From Bryobacterales bacterium (GTDB lineage: Bacteria > Acidobacteriota > Terriglobia > Bryobacterales > Bryobacteraceae), in contig PLRS01000077.1 in NCBI GenBank assembly GCA_003164035.1, positions 1-64,000 of the forward strand: 64,000 nt of DNA, in the 5' to 3' direction. This document shows positions 17,703 through 25,054 of the stretch, piece by piece. Made by a program: the position numbers and the translations under genes. The notes below the pieces were generated by a model. That model did no database searches and was not told the DNA's origin. It saw only the letters and a list, made by a program, of their open reading frames with translations. Position 1 is the stretch's first letter, and the number at the start of each line of letters is the position of its first letter.

Positions 17703-17722
17703 TTAATGTATACTTTAATGTA
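17703..17722 (+). promoter_or_regulatory. Operator-like direct repeats and -10 of the VapBC-type pair
   Basis: TTAATGTA occurs twice (17703-17710 and 17715-17722), 12 bases apart, and TATACT (17709-17714) between them looks like a -10 hexamer. The antitoxin ATG is at 17731. Antitoxins of this class repress their own operon, so the repeats are a plausible operator. No good -35 is seen. Confidence 0.45.
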
Positions 17723-17730
17723 GGCACTCC

Positions 17731-18036
17731 ATGAACGCCAGTATAGTGGATCTCCGGTATAACATGAAAGATGTGCTCCGGGCCATCGACCGCGGTGAGA
17801 CCGTTACGGTCCTCTATCGCGGGAAAGCGAAGGCGAAGCTGATGCCGATGACGCTCTCCGCGGAAGCCTCCGGCGGCGGACTGCCCAGAACCGAGGACCA
17901 GCCCTTCTTCGGTCTTTGGGGGGACCGTGAAGATCTGACGGATCCAGCGTCTTACCTCCGCAACCTGCGCCGAACTCGCTCAGTGGTTGCGCAAGCCAGA
18001 GTCAAGGGGCAGGCGTCCGCTAAGAAAACGAAATGA
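17731..18036 (+). CDS. Antitoxin of Phd/YefM-like type
   Basis: A 101-residue protein. The N-terminal 45 residues (MNASIVDLRYNMKDVLRAID, RGETVTVLYRGKAKAKLMP) follow the Phd/YefM pattern of a small DNA-binding dimer. The rest is polar and basic at the end, suited to wrapping a toxin. It overlaps the PIN-domain toxin by four bases (ATGA), the normal translational coupling of such pairs. It probably represses the pair through the TTAATGTA repeats just upstream. Confidence 0.8.
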   Translation: MNASIVDLRYNMKDVLRAIDRGETVTVLYRGKAKAKLMPMTLSAEASGGGLPRTEDQPFFGLWGDREDLTDPASYLRNLRRTRSVVAQARVKGQASAKKTK

Positions 18037-18410
18037 TGTTCGACACGGACGTTCTGATTTGGGCCTCTCGGGGCAATCTGCGCGCTGCTCGCACGATCGA
18101 CGCCGCCACGGATCGCGAACTCTCGATCGTCTCGCTTATGGAGTTACTGCAAGGAGCTCGCTCAAAGCTGGAGGTCCGCCAGATTCAACAGTCTCTTCGT
18201 CAGCTGCAATTCCGCATCCTGCCCCTGTCGGAACCTATCGGTGCCACTGCGGCCGCGCTCATCGAACAACACGCCATGGCCCATGGAATTCAACTTGCCG
18301 ACGCACTGATCGCTGCCACCGCGCTCGAATCAGCTCTACCGCTCTGCACGGGCAACGTCAAGCACTTCCGTCCAATCCGTGCCCTTTCGCGGGTGGTTTT
18401 CCGTCCGTAG
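18033..18410 (+). CDS. vapC: PIN-domain ribonuclease toxin, VapC-like
   Basis: A 125-residue PIN-domain protein with the expected acidic residues: D4/D6 in FDTDVLIWA, E37 in SLMELLQG and D90 in IQLADALIAATAL, followed by the conserved TGNVKHF (residues 106-112). VapC toxins cleave RNA, usually tRNA or rRNA, and are held inactive by the cognate antitoxin, here the gene overlapping by four bases. The gene is intact with no visible loss of key residues. Its setting between gene remnants suggests horizontal acquisition. Confidence 0.88.
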   Translation: MMFDTDVLIWASRGNLRAARTIDAATDRELSIVSLMELLQGARSKLEVRQIQQSLRQLQFRILPLSEPIGATAAALIEQHAMAHGIQLADALIAATALESALPLCTGNVKHFRPIRALSRVVFRP

Positions 18411-18722
18411 GCTGAGAAATTCAATCGAATGTCTGAGCGGGTGGCCTGAACCTCAGAAGCCCCAACAGCCCCGGTGCGGCATCGCGACGTCCGACTTCTT
18501 GCCGGAAACCGGGGGAAGGCGCCGTCCCCACGCCCCCTTCTTTATGGCTCTCGACCACTAGGCCTTCATGGCAAGAAACGGGGTGAGGCGCAGCGCCGAT
18601 GAATCACAGCCTTAGCCGAAATCGGGGAAAGCGCCGTCTGGAGCCACGCCGCCCTCTCAAGCGGCAACCATGCGAAAATTGGGGTTTGGCGCTGCACCGT
18701 TCCGGTTCACGTTACGCTATTC
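18411..18722. other. Non-coding stretch with imperfect short repeats
   Basis: No gene is recognised. Four imperfect copies of a pattern close to GCCGGAAACCGGGGGAAGGC occur at about 18499, 18569, 18614 and 18669, spaced 45 to 70 bases apart. They could be a decayed element or a chance of composition. The last copy runs into the truncated TIGR03437 frame. Confidence 0.4.
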
Positions 18723-19463
18723 GTGCCGGGAGAGCCTCAACCGCAGGTGCGTTCTTTGGTCAACTCCGCAAGTTCAGCCGTGGGCAATCTCGCGCCGGGA
18801 GAGTTGGTTACCGTCTATGGAACCGATCTTGGCCCGGCCACGCCCATCGGCCTCGCGCTCGACAGTTCAGGCAAGGTGGCTACGTCCAGCGGCGGAGTTG
18901 AGGTGCTGGTCAATGGAACGCCGGCGCCGCTACTCTATGTTAGCTCGACGCAGATCGACTGCGTTGTGCCCTATGAGGTAGCAAGCGCTGCAACCGCTAT
19001 CGTCGAGGTGCTCTATCCCATCCCATCGAACGGGTACTTAGCCCCTGTCGCAACAGTCGCGCCCGGCATTTTCACCTTGAGCGGATCTGGCAATGGCCCC
19101 GGAGCCATCCTTAACAGCACCGGCGGTGTTAACGGGCCAGGCAACCCAGCGGCTGGCTCAACGATAACGATATTCCTTACCGGCGGGGGCCAGACCAACC
19201 CATCCGGCGTCACCGGAGCTGTGACCGCCGTTAACAGTTCCTCGATTGGCCCTCTGACTCCGCAGCCTCTGAGTCCGCCCACCGTAACCATCGGCGGCGT
19301 CACGGCGCAGGTGAGTTTCTACGGCGAAGCCCCAGGGCCGGTTTTCGGCGTGACGCAGATCAACGCCATCGTTCCGTCCGGTCTGTCGAGCGGCAGCCTG
19401 CCACTGGTAGTGTCCTCCGGCGCCGTGAACACCCAGTCCGGCGTCACGGTATCCGGACGCTGA
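18723..19463 (+). CDS. TIGR03437 domain protein lacking its N-terminus, probable remnant
   Basis: A 246-residue frame made up almost only of the Solibacter C-terminal domain: VRSLVNSASSAVGNLAPGEL, VTVYGTDLGPA, YVSSTQIDCVVPYEV, TGGGQTNPSG and GVTQINAIVPSGL. Intact relatives at 4533-6980 and 7175-10315 carry it behind a signal peptide and long repeat regions; here there is no signal peptide, and the frame upstream of the nominal GTG start (TVPVHVTLF) already looks like the end of a preceding domain. It is therefore most likely the 3' part of a broken gene. The frame itself is undamaged, so recent truncation or expression from another start cannot be excluded. Confidence 0.6.
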   Translation: MPGEPQPQVRSLVNSASSAVGNLAPGELVTVYGTDLGPATPIGLALDSSGKVATSSGGVEVLVNGTPAPLLYVSSTQIDCVVPYEVASAATAIVEVLYPIPSNGYLAPVATVAPGIFTLSGSGNGPGAILNSTGGVNGPGNPAAGSTITIFLTGGGQTNPSGVTGAVTAVNSSSIGPLTPQPLSPPTVTIGGVTAQVSFYGEAPGPVFGVTQINAIVPSGLSSGSLPLVVSSGAVNTQSGVTVSGR

Positions 19464-19531
19464 AGCGCTCGCCGCGGGCGAAACCGGCCTGGAAACAACA
19501 CCCAACACACCAGACCCTTCTCGTTTTCCGC

Positions 19532-19882
19532 CTACTTCAGGAAATCTTCGCGAATGGGGGTGAAGTTATCCACCAGGCGGGCGCGGGGCGAGAGCAACTG
19601 AATGGCATGGGGGCGGCCGGAGGCGATGGCCACGACGTCGCCGGCGCGCAGGCGTTTCGGCTCCTCGCCTTCGGAAAGGAACAGCACCTCGCCTTCGGCC
19701 ACATAGGTGGTCTGCTCGTGCGGGTGGGAATGGAACGGGTCCGGCGCGGACCACGGGCCGTTATCGATATCCAGAACCACCGTCATGAGGCGGTCGGTGT
19801 GAAGCAGGCGGCGTTGCCAGCCGGGACGGAACGGGTCGCCGGGAATCCGGTCGAAATAGATCACTTTGGTGGGCGGGGTCAC
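19532..19882 (-). CDS. Cupin domain protein
   Basis: A 116-residue single-domain cupin. The metal-binding motif FHSHPHEQTTYVAEGEV (about residues 50-66) carries the histidine and glutamate ligands of cupin motif 1, and GRPHAIQLLS gives the histidine of motif 2. Small cupins of this kind are sugar isomerase-like enzymes, dioxygenases or sensors; the substrate is not evident. It is convergent with nothing and stands between the truncated TIGR03437 gene and the amidohydrolase gene, which is divergent from it. Confidence 0.85.
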   Translation of the reverse strand: MTPPTKVIYFDRIPGDPFRPGWQRRLLHTDRLMTVVLDIDNGPWSAPDPFHSHPHEQTTYVAEGEVLFLSEGEEPKRLRAGDVVAIASGRPHAIQLLSPRARLVDNFTPIREDFLK

Positions 19883-19986
19883 GAGATCCAGTGTAGCGAA
19901 GGGCGGGAAGCGGTCAGCAGTCGGCTTTCAGCTAACACCGGCGCTGGAGCTGACGGCCGAGGGCTGTTTTATGCCACAATTTCCCT

Positions 19987-21480
19987 ATGCTATCGCCCCA
20001 GCTCGGGTTGACTCTCCTATTGGTTGCCGGCATCGCGTCGGCGCAGGCGCCGGTTTCGGGAAGGCGGTACCACCGGCTGCTGATTCACAATGCCACGGTG
20101 GTGGACGGCAACGGAACGCCGGCGAGCGGGCCGAAGGATATCGTGGTCGAGGATAACCGCATCGCGGATGTGATCGCACTCGACCCGGTGTCGCTGGGAC
20201 GCGGCGCCCGCGAGGCCGCGCAGGCGGACGCGGTGATCGACGCCACCGGCAAATACGTGCTGCCGGGGCTGATCGACGCGCACGCCCATCTGCAGGAAGA
20301 GCGGGGCGGGAAACCACAGCCGATCGAATACGAGCTGGATATCTGGCTGGCCTGCGGCATCACCACCGTTCGCGACGTGGGCAGCGACACCAAACGCGCG
20401 TTGGAGCTGCGCCGGCTATCGGCGGAGGGCAAAATCGCCGCGCCGCGCCTGTTCATTTATCCCATGTTCGGGCGGCCGCGGGATGCCGCCGCCGCGCGGG
20501 CTCACGTTCGCGAGCTGAAACAGGCGGGGGCCGACGGCATCAAGATTCTGGGCATCGATCGCGACACCATGGCCGCCATGGAAGACGAAGCCCACAAGCT
20601 GGGGCTGCGCATTGCGCATCACGTGGGGGTGGAAGAGACCACCGCCTGGGACGATATCCGCTACGGCACGACCAGCATCGAACACTGGTACGGCATCCCG
20701 GACGCGGCCATACCGGAAGGTGTACAAAACTTCCCCTCGTCTTACAACTACAACAACGAAACCGACCGCTTCCGCTATGCCGGCCACTTGTGGCGCGAGG
20801 CCGATCCGGCGCGCCTGACCAAGGTGCTGCAGGCCATGGTGGATGCCCACGTGGCGTGGGTGCCGACGCTGGATATCTATGAAGCCAGCCGCGACCTGCA
20901 GCGGGCCCAGACGCAGCCCTGGTTTGCCGACTACCTGCATCCCGCGCTGGCCGAATACTTCCGGCCCAACCCGGCCAACCACGGTTCGTATTTCCTGGGC
21001 TGGACGTCCACCGATGAAACTTTCTGGAAGGAAAACTACCGGATCTGGATGGCCGGGTTGCGCGAATTCGACCGGCTGGGCGGGCTGATCGGCATGGGCG
21101 ACGACGCCGGGTTCATTTACCAGATGTACGGCTTCGGCCTGATTCGCAGCATGGAACTGCACCAGGAAGCCGGTTTCCATCCGATTCGGATCGTCGAGCA
21201 GGCCACCGGCAACAACGCCCGTATTCTGGGCGAGGAAGAGCGGCTGGGCCGGGTGCGCGCCGGCTGGATGGCGGACCTGATCGTGGTCAACGGCAACCCG
21301 CTCGAGAACCTGAAGGTGCTGTACCCGACCGGGGTGGAGGAGATTCGCGGCGGCCAGGCGGTGCATACCGGCGGAGTGGAATGGACGATCAAGGACGGGA
21401 TCGTTTATCATGCGCCGGAACTGCTGGCGCAGGTGAAAGAGATGGTGGCCAAGGCGCGCACCGCGAGCGCGACGAAATAG
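19987..21480 (+). CDS. Exported metal-dependent amidohydrolase
   Basis: A 497-residue enzyme with a signal peptide (MLSPQLGLTLLLVAGIASAQ) and the amidohydrolase fold. Metal ligands are visible: HAH in LPGLIDAHAHLQEE (about residue 98), a lysine in KILGID, HH in LRIAHHVGVEE, EH in TTSIEHWYG and the aspartate in IGMGDDAGF. The C-terminal part (GRVRAGWMADLIVVNGNPLE) returns to the small beta domain. It probably hydrolyses a cyclic amide or peptide-like substrate in the periplasm, resembling imidazolonepropionase- or prolidase-type members. Its signal-peptide coding region has a partial copy at 17596-17654. Confidence 0.9.
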   Translation: MLSPQLGLTLLLVAGIASAQAPVSGRRYHRLLIHNATVVDGNGTPASGPKDIVVEDNRIADVIALDPVSLGRGAREAAQADAVIDATGKYVLPGLIDAHAHLQEERGGKPQPIEYELDIWLACGITTVRDVGSDTKRALELRRLSAEGKIAAPRLFIYPMFGRPRDAAAARAHVRELKQAGADGIKILGIDRDTMAAMEDEAHKLGLRIAHHVGVEETTAWDDIRYGTTSIEHWYGIPDAAIPEGVQNFPSSYNYNNETDRFRYAGHLWREADPARLTKVLQAMVDAHVAWVPTLDIYEASRDLQRAQTQPWFADYLHPALAEYFRPNPANHGSYFLGWTSTDETFWKENYRIWMAGLREFDRLGGLIGMGDDAGFIYQMYGFGLIRSMELHQEAGFHPIRIVEQATGNNARILGEEERLGRVRAGWMADLIVVNGNPLENLKVLYPTGVEEIRGGQAVHTGGVEWTIKDGIVYHAPELLAQVKEMVAKARTASATK

Positions 21481-21498
21481 ACGGCGGGCTCACCGGCG

Positions 21499-23310
21499 CT
21501 ACTGGCCGCGAATGACCCACTCCAGCCCGCCGATCGCGGTTCGTCCCGGCATGGGCACGCCCTGGATTTCCTGGTAGCCGGTATTGGTCAGGTTCGAAAG
21601 CTGCAGGAAAGGATGAAGCCGTCCGCGGGTATACGCGGCCGAGACATCCCACAGCGCATACGGGTATTGACCGCGGCGGTTCACCACGCCCAGGCGCGTG
21701 CGCAGCGCCAGGCTTTTCACGCTGCCCTGCCACGCCACTACGGCCGAATCCGTGGGGTAGTTGAAGGTGTACTTGGTCTCGCCGATAGGCACCGTGTCTT
21801 CCATTCCCAAGAGCCAGTCGTAGCGTAAATCCAGCGTCTGGCCGCGGCCCAGGCCGATGTGCAGGGCGCTTTCCACCCCGGTGAAATTCAGACTGTCGAT
21901 ATTCAGCGCCTGCCACGGATCCGCCGGCGATGCGCGGTAGTAATCGATGCCGTCGCGGAGGCGGCGCTGGAATACCGTCAGATCGGCGCGCACGCGCGAT
22001 GCCGGGTTCCACTCCACTCCGCTCTCGTAGCTCCACGCCCGCTCCGGCCGCAGGTTCGGATTGCCCAGGTTGGCCGGATCTTCGTAGTAGAGATCGGTGT
22101 AAGTGGGCACGCGGAACGCCCGGCTCACCGAGGCGCGCAGCTTCCAGTGCGGGCTGAGCCAGTAGCCTCCCGCCACCGTCGGGGTGAACTCCGCCGACCA
22201 GGTGCGATATACCTCTTCGCGCGCCGCCAGGGACAGCGAAAAACGCCGCAGCGCGCGAAAATCGAGAGCCGCGTACGCCGAGCTCCGGCTGCGCGCATGA
22301 ATGCCCAGGTTGTTGCTGACGATGGATTCGTGCAGCCCTTCCACGCCGTAAGCGTACGTCACGTTGCGCTTGATTTGCTTGTGCCGCCGGAATGCGGCCT
22401 GCCAGCTCTGGTCCGCGTGATGGTTGGTGTAGATTTCGGGATCGTCGCGGTAGAGGACGAACAGATCGCTATGGCGCCGGTAGGCGAAGTCCACTTCCGT
22501 ATCGCTGCCGAACGTCTGGCGAAAACCTGCCAGCCAGGTCTTGGTATCTTCCCAGGAAGGGTAGGGGCCGTAGAACTGGTCGGCGCCGAAAGGGTGGTCC
22601 ATGTAGGCCAGAATCAGGTCGCTCGCGCCCCAGGCGCTGGCCAGATGGGTGGTAGAGGCAAAATCCAGGTTGCGGTAATCGCGGTCGGTGGTGAAACCGG
22701 TGGAAAAATCGCGCGCAAAGGTGAGTTGCTCGGACAGGCCGCCGAACGAATCGCCCAGCGAAACCCGCTGCTGATTGATGCCGTCGTTGCCCGCCGCGGT
22801 CCGCAGACGGATTTCCAGCCCTTCCGGAGGCGCCGTAATAATGTTGATGACGCCGCCCACCGCATCCGAACCGTATTGGGTGGAACCGGCGCCCTGCAGT
22901 ACTTCCACGCGGTCGATGGCATCGAGCGGGATGGGAATATCCATATCGTGGTGGCCGCTCTGCGCGTCGTCCATGCGCAGTCCGTCGACCAGCACCAGGG
23001 TCTGCTCGAAACTGCCGCCGCGGATGGAAACGTCGGTCTGGATGCCACCCGGCGCTCTTTCCTGCAGGTCCAGGGTGGGATCCAGCTTCAATACGTCGGC
23101 CAGCGTATTGAGCACCAGTTTTTCGGTGCGCACCGGCAACGTCACCAGGTCGCGGTCGATCTCGTCCAGCGATAACGGCTCAAACGTGCCCGTCACCACC
23201 ACCGTCTCATGCCGCGGTTCCGGCGCCGGTTGCGAAGGAGCCGGCGCCGCGGGTTGAGCCAGGCAGAGCGATGCCTGCAGGAAAAGGAAGATGGCGATGC
23301 GGGAGTGCAA
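21499..23310 (-). CDS. TonB-dependent outer-membrane receptor, BtuB-like size
   Basis: A 603-residue receptor. It has a signal peptide (to about residue 19, SLCLAQ), a TonB-box-like segment (HETVVVTGTFEP), a plug domain with DVSIRGGSFEQTLVLVDG and IDRVEVLQGAGSTQYGSDAV, then GGVINIIT, and a beta-barrel ending in the C-terminal motif TNTGYQEIQGVPMPGR and GLEWVIRGQ. The length matches BtuB/CirA-type receptors rather than the large SusC type. B12 import would suit a genome with a B12-dependent reductase, but no cobalamin riboswitch was found upstream, so the substrate is open. The only in-frame start upstream of the signal peptide is TTG at 23310; TACAAT lies 5 bases before it. Confidence 0.88.
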   Translation of the reverse strand: MHSRIAIFLFLQASLCLAQPAAPAPSQPAPEPRHETVVVTGTFEPLSLDEIDRDLVTLPVRTEKLVLNTLADVLKLDPTLDLQERAPGGIQTDVSIRGGSFEQTLVLVDGLRMDDAQSGHHDMDIPIPLDAIDRVEVLQGAGSTQYGSDAVGGVINIITAPPEGLEIRLRTAAGNDGINQQRVSLGDSFGGLSEQLTFARDFSTGFTTDRDYRNLDFASTTHLASAWGASDLILAYMDHPFGADQFYGPYPSWEDTKTWLAGFRQTFGSDTEVDFAYRRHSDLFVLYRDDPEIYTNHHADQSWQAAFRRHKQIKRNVTYAYGVEGLHESIVSNNLGIHARSRSSAYAALDFRALRRFSLSLAAREEVYRTWSAEFTPTVAGGYWLSPHWKLRASVSRAFRVPTYTDLYYEDPANLGNPNLRPERAWSYESGVEWNPASRVRADLTVFQRRLRDGIDYYRASPADPWQALNIDSLNFTGVESALHIGLGRGQTLDLRYDWLLGMEDTVPIGETKYTFNYPTDSAVVAWQGSVKSLALRTRLGVVNRRGQYPYALWDVSAAYTRGRLHPFLQLSNLTNTGYQEIQGVPMPGRTAIGGLEWVIRGQ

Positions 23311-23537
23311 ACATTATTGTAGCGATGATGCGGCATGGTTTCCCCGGCGTTTACCAAGCCCAGGCGCTGCGGAGGACCGCTGGCCATTAGAATCAACGAG
23401 TTAGGGCGTCACCAGAAGTGGTATCGGCGATCCGGCCGCCGGTTTATTGTTCGCCCGGATCGGTTTTCGACGACCGGCGGCGAAAATTCCCTCTAATCTT
23501 GAAGCGAATTCTGCCGATTAAATACCCGGAGTGTGTA

Positions 23538-24380
23538 ATGCCTGAACTTCTCGCCCGTCCGCAAGCACCATGGGCCCTCCGGCTGGTGCCTCCGTTTCCT
23601 CATATCGCCCAACGTCTCCTTGCCCTTGCCGGGAAAGAAAACGTGAGCGCTCGTGAACTCGGCAATATCGTCAAAATGGACCCGTCGTTCACGGCGGAGT
23701 TGCTTCGCTTTGCCAACTCCGCGCTCTTTAGCCTCAGCCGCGAGGTGACGAGCATCCCGCAGGCCATCATCATGGTCGGCACGGATCGCATCAAAACCAT
23801 GGCCACCCTGGTCGCGGTGAACCGCATGGTCCGCTCCTCGGTGCGGATCGCGGCACTGCGCAAAGTCTGGGTCCACAGCCTGTTTACCGCGATCATCGCG
23901 GAAGAAGCCGCCCGCGTCGCCGGGCTCGATCGCGACGCCGCTTACACCACCGGCTTGCTGCACAACCTGGGTACGCTGGGGATGATGTCGGCGTATCCCG
24001 ATGAATACTCGCGCATGCTGGAGGTCTCCGACGACTTCGGATTCGATCTGCTGCAGACCGAACGGGATCTGTTCGAGATCGACCACTGCACCGCCGGCGC
24101 CTACCTGGCTCAGGATTGGAACTTCCCGGACGAAACCGCCGCCGCCATCGCGACCCATCACGACGACCTGGTTCCCGGGGAAGTCAGCCTGGATAATCTC
24201 ATCAGGGTGAGTTGGCGCCTGGCCGACGCGCTCGGCTATGCCGCTTTCTCACCGGACAAGCGTTGGACCTGGGAGGAACTCATCCCATATCTTCCCAACG
24301 CCGGATCCTCATGGCTCGGCGAGTCTCCAGAAGCCGCCAAAGCCAAGCTCGACAGCCTTCTGGCCAACGCGCTCAAATAA
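23538..24380 (+). CDS. HDOD domain protein
   Basis: A 280-residue protein with an HDOD fold: VPPFPHIAQRLLALAGKEN, then ELGNIVKMDPSFTAELLRFA, NSALFSLSREVTSIPQAI, AAYTTGLLHNLGTLGM and ETAAAIATHHDD. HDOD proteins are non-catalytic relatives of HD phosphohydrolases, linked to signalling and stress responses. There is no attached output domain. The ATG at 23538 follows CCGGAG; upstream in-frame codons encode nothing domain-like. Confidence 0.88.
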   Translation: MPELLARPQAPWALRLVPPFPHIAQRLLALAGKENVSARELGNIVKMDPSFTAELLRFANSALFSLSREVTSIPQAIIMVGTDRIKTMATLVAVNRMVRSSVRIAALRKVWVHSLFTAIIAEEAARVAGLDRDAAYTTGLLHNLGTLGMMSAYPDEYSRMLEVSDDFGFDLLQTERDLFEIDHCTAGAYLAQDWNFPDETAAAIATHHDDLVPGEVSLDNLIRVSWRLADALGYAAFSPDKRWTWEELIPYLPNAGSSWLGESPEAAKAKLDSLLANALK

Positions 24381-24626
24381 GCGGACAGGGCGCAGGCGAC
24401 CCTGCCCCCCCCCCTGGCCGACGAACTTGTCAGCTGCGTGCTGCGAGAGACTGCCAGGCCCGTCGTGGACCTGGAATCGCCGCAAGGGCACGTAGTTTCG
24501 CTATACCCGCTCTTGGCTAGGTATCTTCGGGCGGTCACTCTGTACGGCGACGGCCGGTACGGAGACAGCAAGTTCGGGTCGTGGGTGCAGATTGAGCAGC
24601 GTGGCGGCTATTCTTAGGAGCGCCGC
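24381..24626 (+). other. Open frame without start, possible gene fragment
   Basis: Directly after the HDOD stop the same reading frame stays open to TAG at 24615-24617 and encodes a protein-like sequence: LADELVSCVLRETARPVVDL, then SPQGHVVSLYPLLARYLRAV and GDSKFGSWVQIEQRGGYS. A GTG at 24438 would give 59 residues. A run of ten C residues (24405-24414) precedes it. The stop overlaps the AGGAG ribosome-binding site of the next small frame, an operon-like arrangement. I recognise no family. Confidence 0.35.
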
Positions 24627-24977
24627 GTGATTCTCAAGCTCGCATCGTTGCTCTTGGCGCTCACGTGCCTGATCTCCCGCGCTGGTCGTTACAACCATCG
24701 CATGACACTCATGATGGAGCCATTCATGGGCAAGCCCATTACGCAGGTGGCAAAAGTGTGGGGTCCGCCGTAGTCCGTCGGAGACGGGATGATCTCAGGG
24801 GCATGGAGATGGCCTCGACTTGCCAGCATTCGGGGCCGCGGGAACGCCGGCTGCGCGGCCGACACTTTTACGTTGTATGTGGAGTGTGCGGGGCTATTCT
24901 GGAGCCGGTCAAGAAACCACCCGATACGCGGGATATGGATCGTTCAAGGCGGGCGCGAAGCTCCGCGCCGTCGCTAG
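24627..24977 (+). pseudogene. Small exported-protein gene with in-frame stop, probable remnant
   Basis: GTG at 24627 follows AGGAG by six bases and opens a 48-codon frame with a signal-peptide-like start (ILKLASLLLALTCLIS) and a typical motif MGKPITQVAKVWGPP before TAG at 24771. Beyond the stop the same frame stays open to 24977 and includes CAADTFTLYVECAGLFWS, which looks like the continuation of a small lipoprotein of the kind that reads GPPxxVxxDG then C-xx-TFYV. I think it is a decayed gene, but a true 48-residue peptide is possible. Confidence 0.4.
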
Positions 24978-25054
24978 CCGGTCCTCGCCCGGCGGCCACC
25001 AGCAGGCCTCGCCGCGTCCGAAAACGGCCGAGGTGACGCATTGCCAGCCCGCCG

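Noticed and set aside
17562-17730. Small gene reading NLGLTLLLAAAMASAPP
   Set aside because: It aligns with the signal-peptide region of the nearby amidohydrolase gene and lacks a start with a ribosome-binding site, so it is treated as a fragment.
23311-23417. Cobalamin riboswitch upstream of the BtuB-sized receptor
   Set aside because: No match to the B12 box or to the conserved core stems was found in the leader; only a TACAAT near the start was seen.
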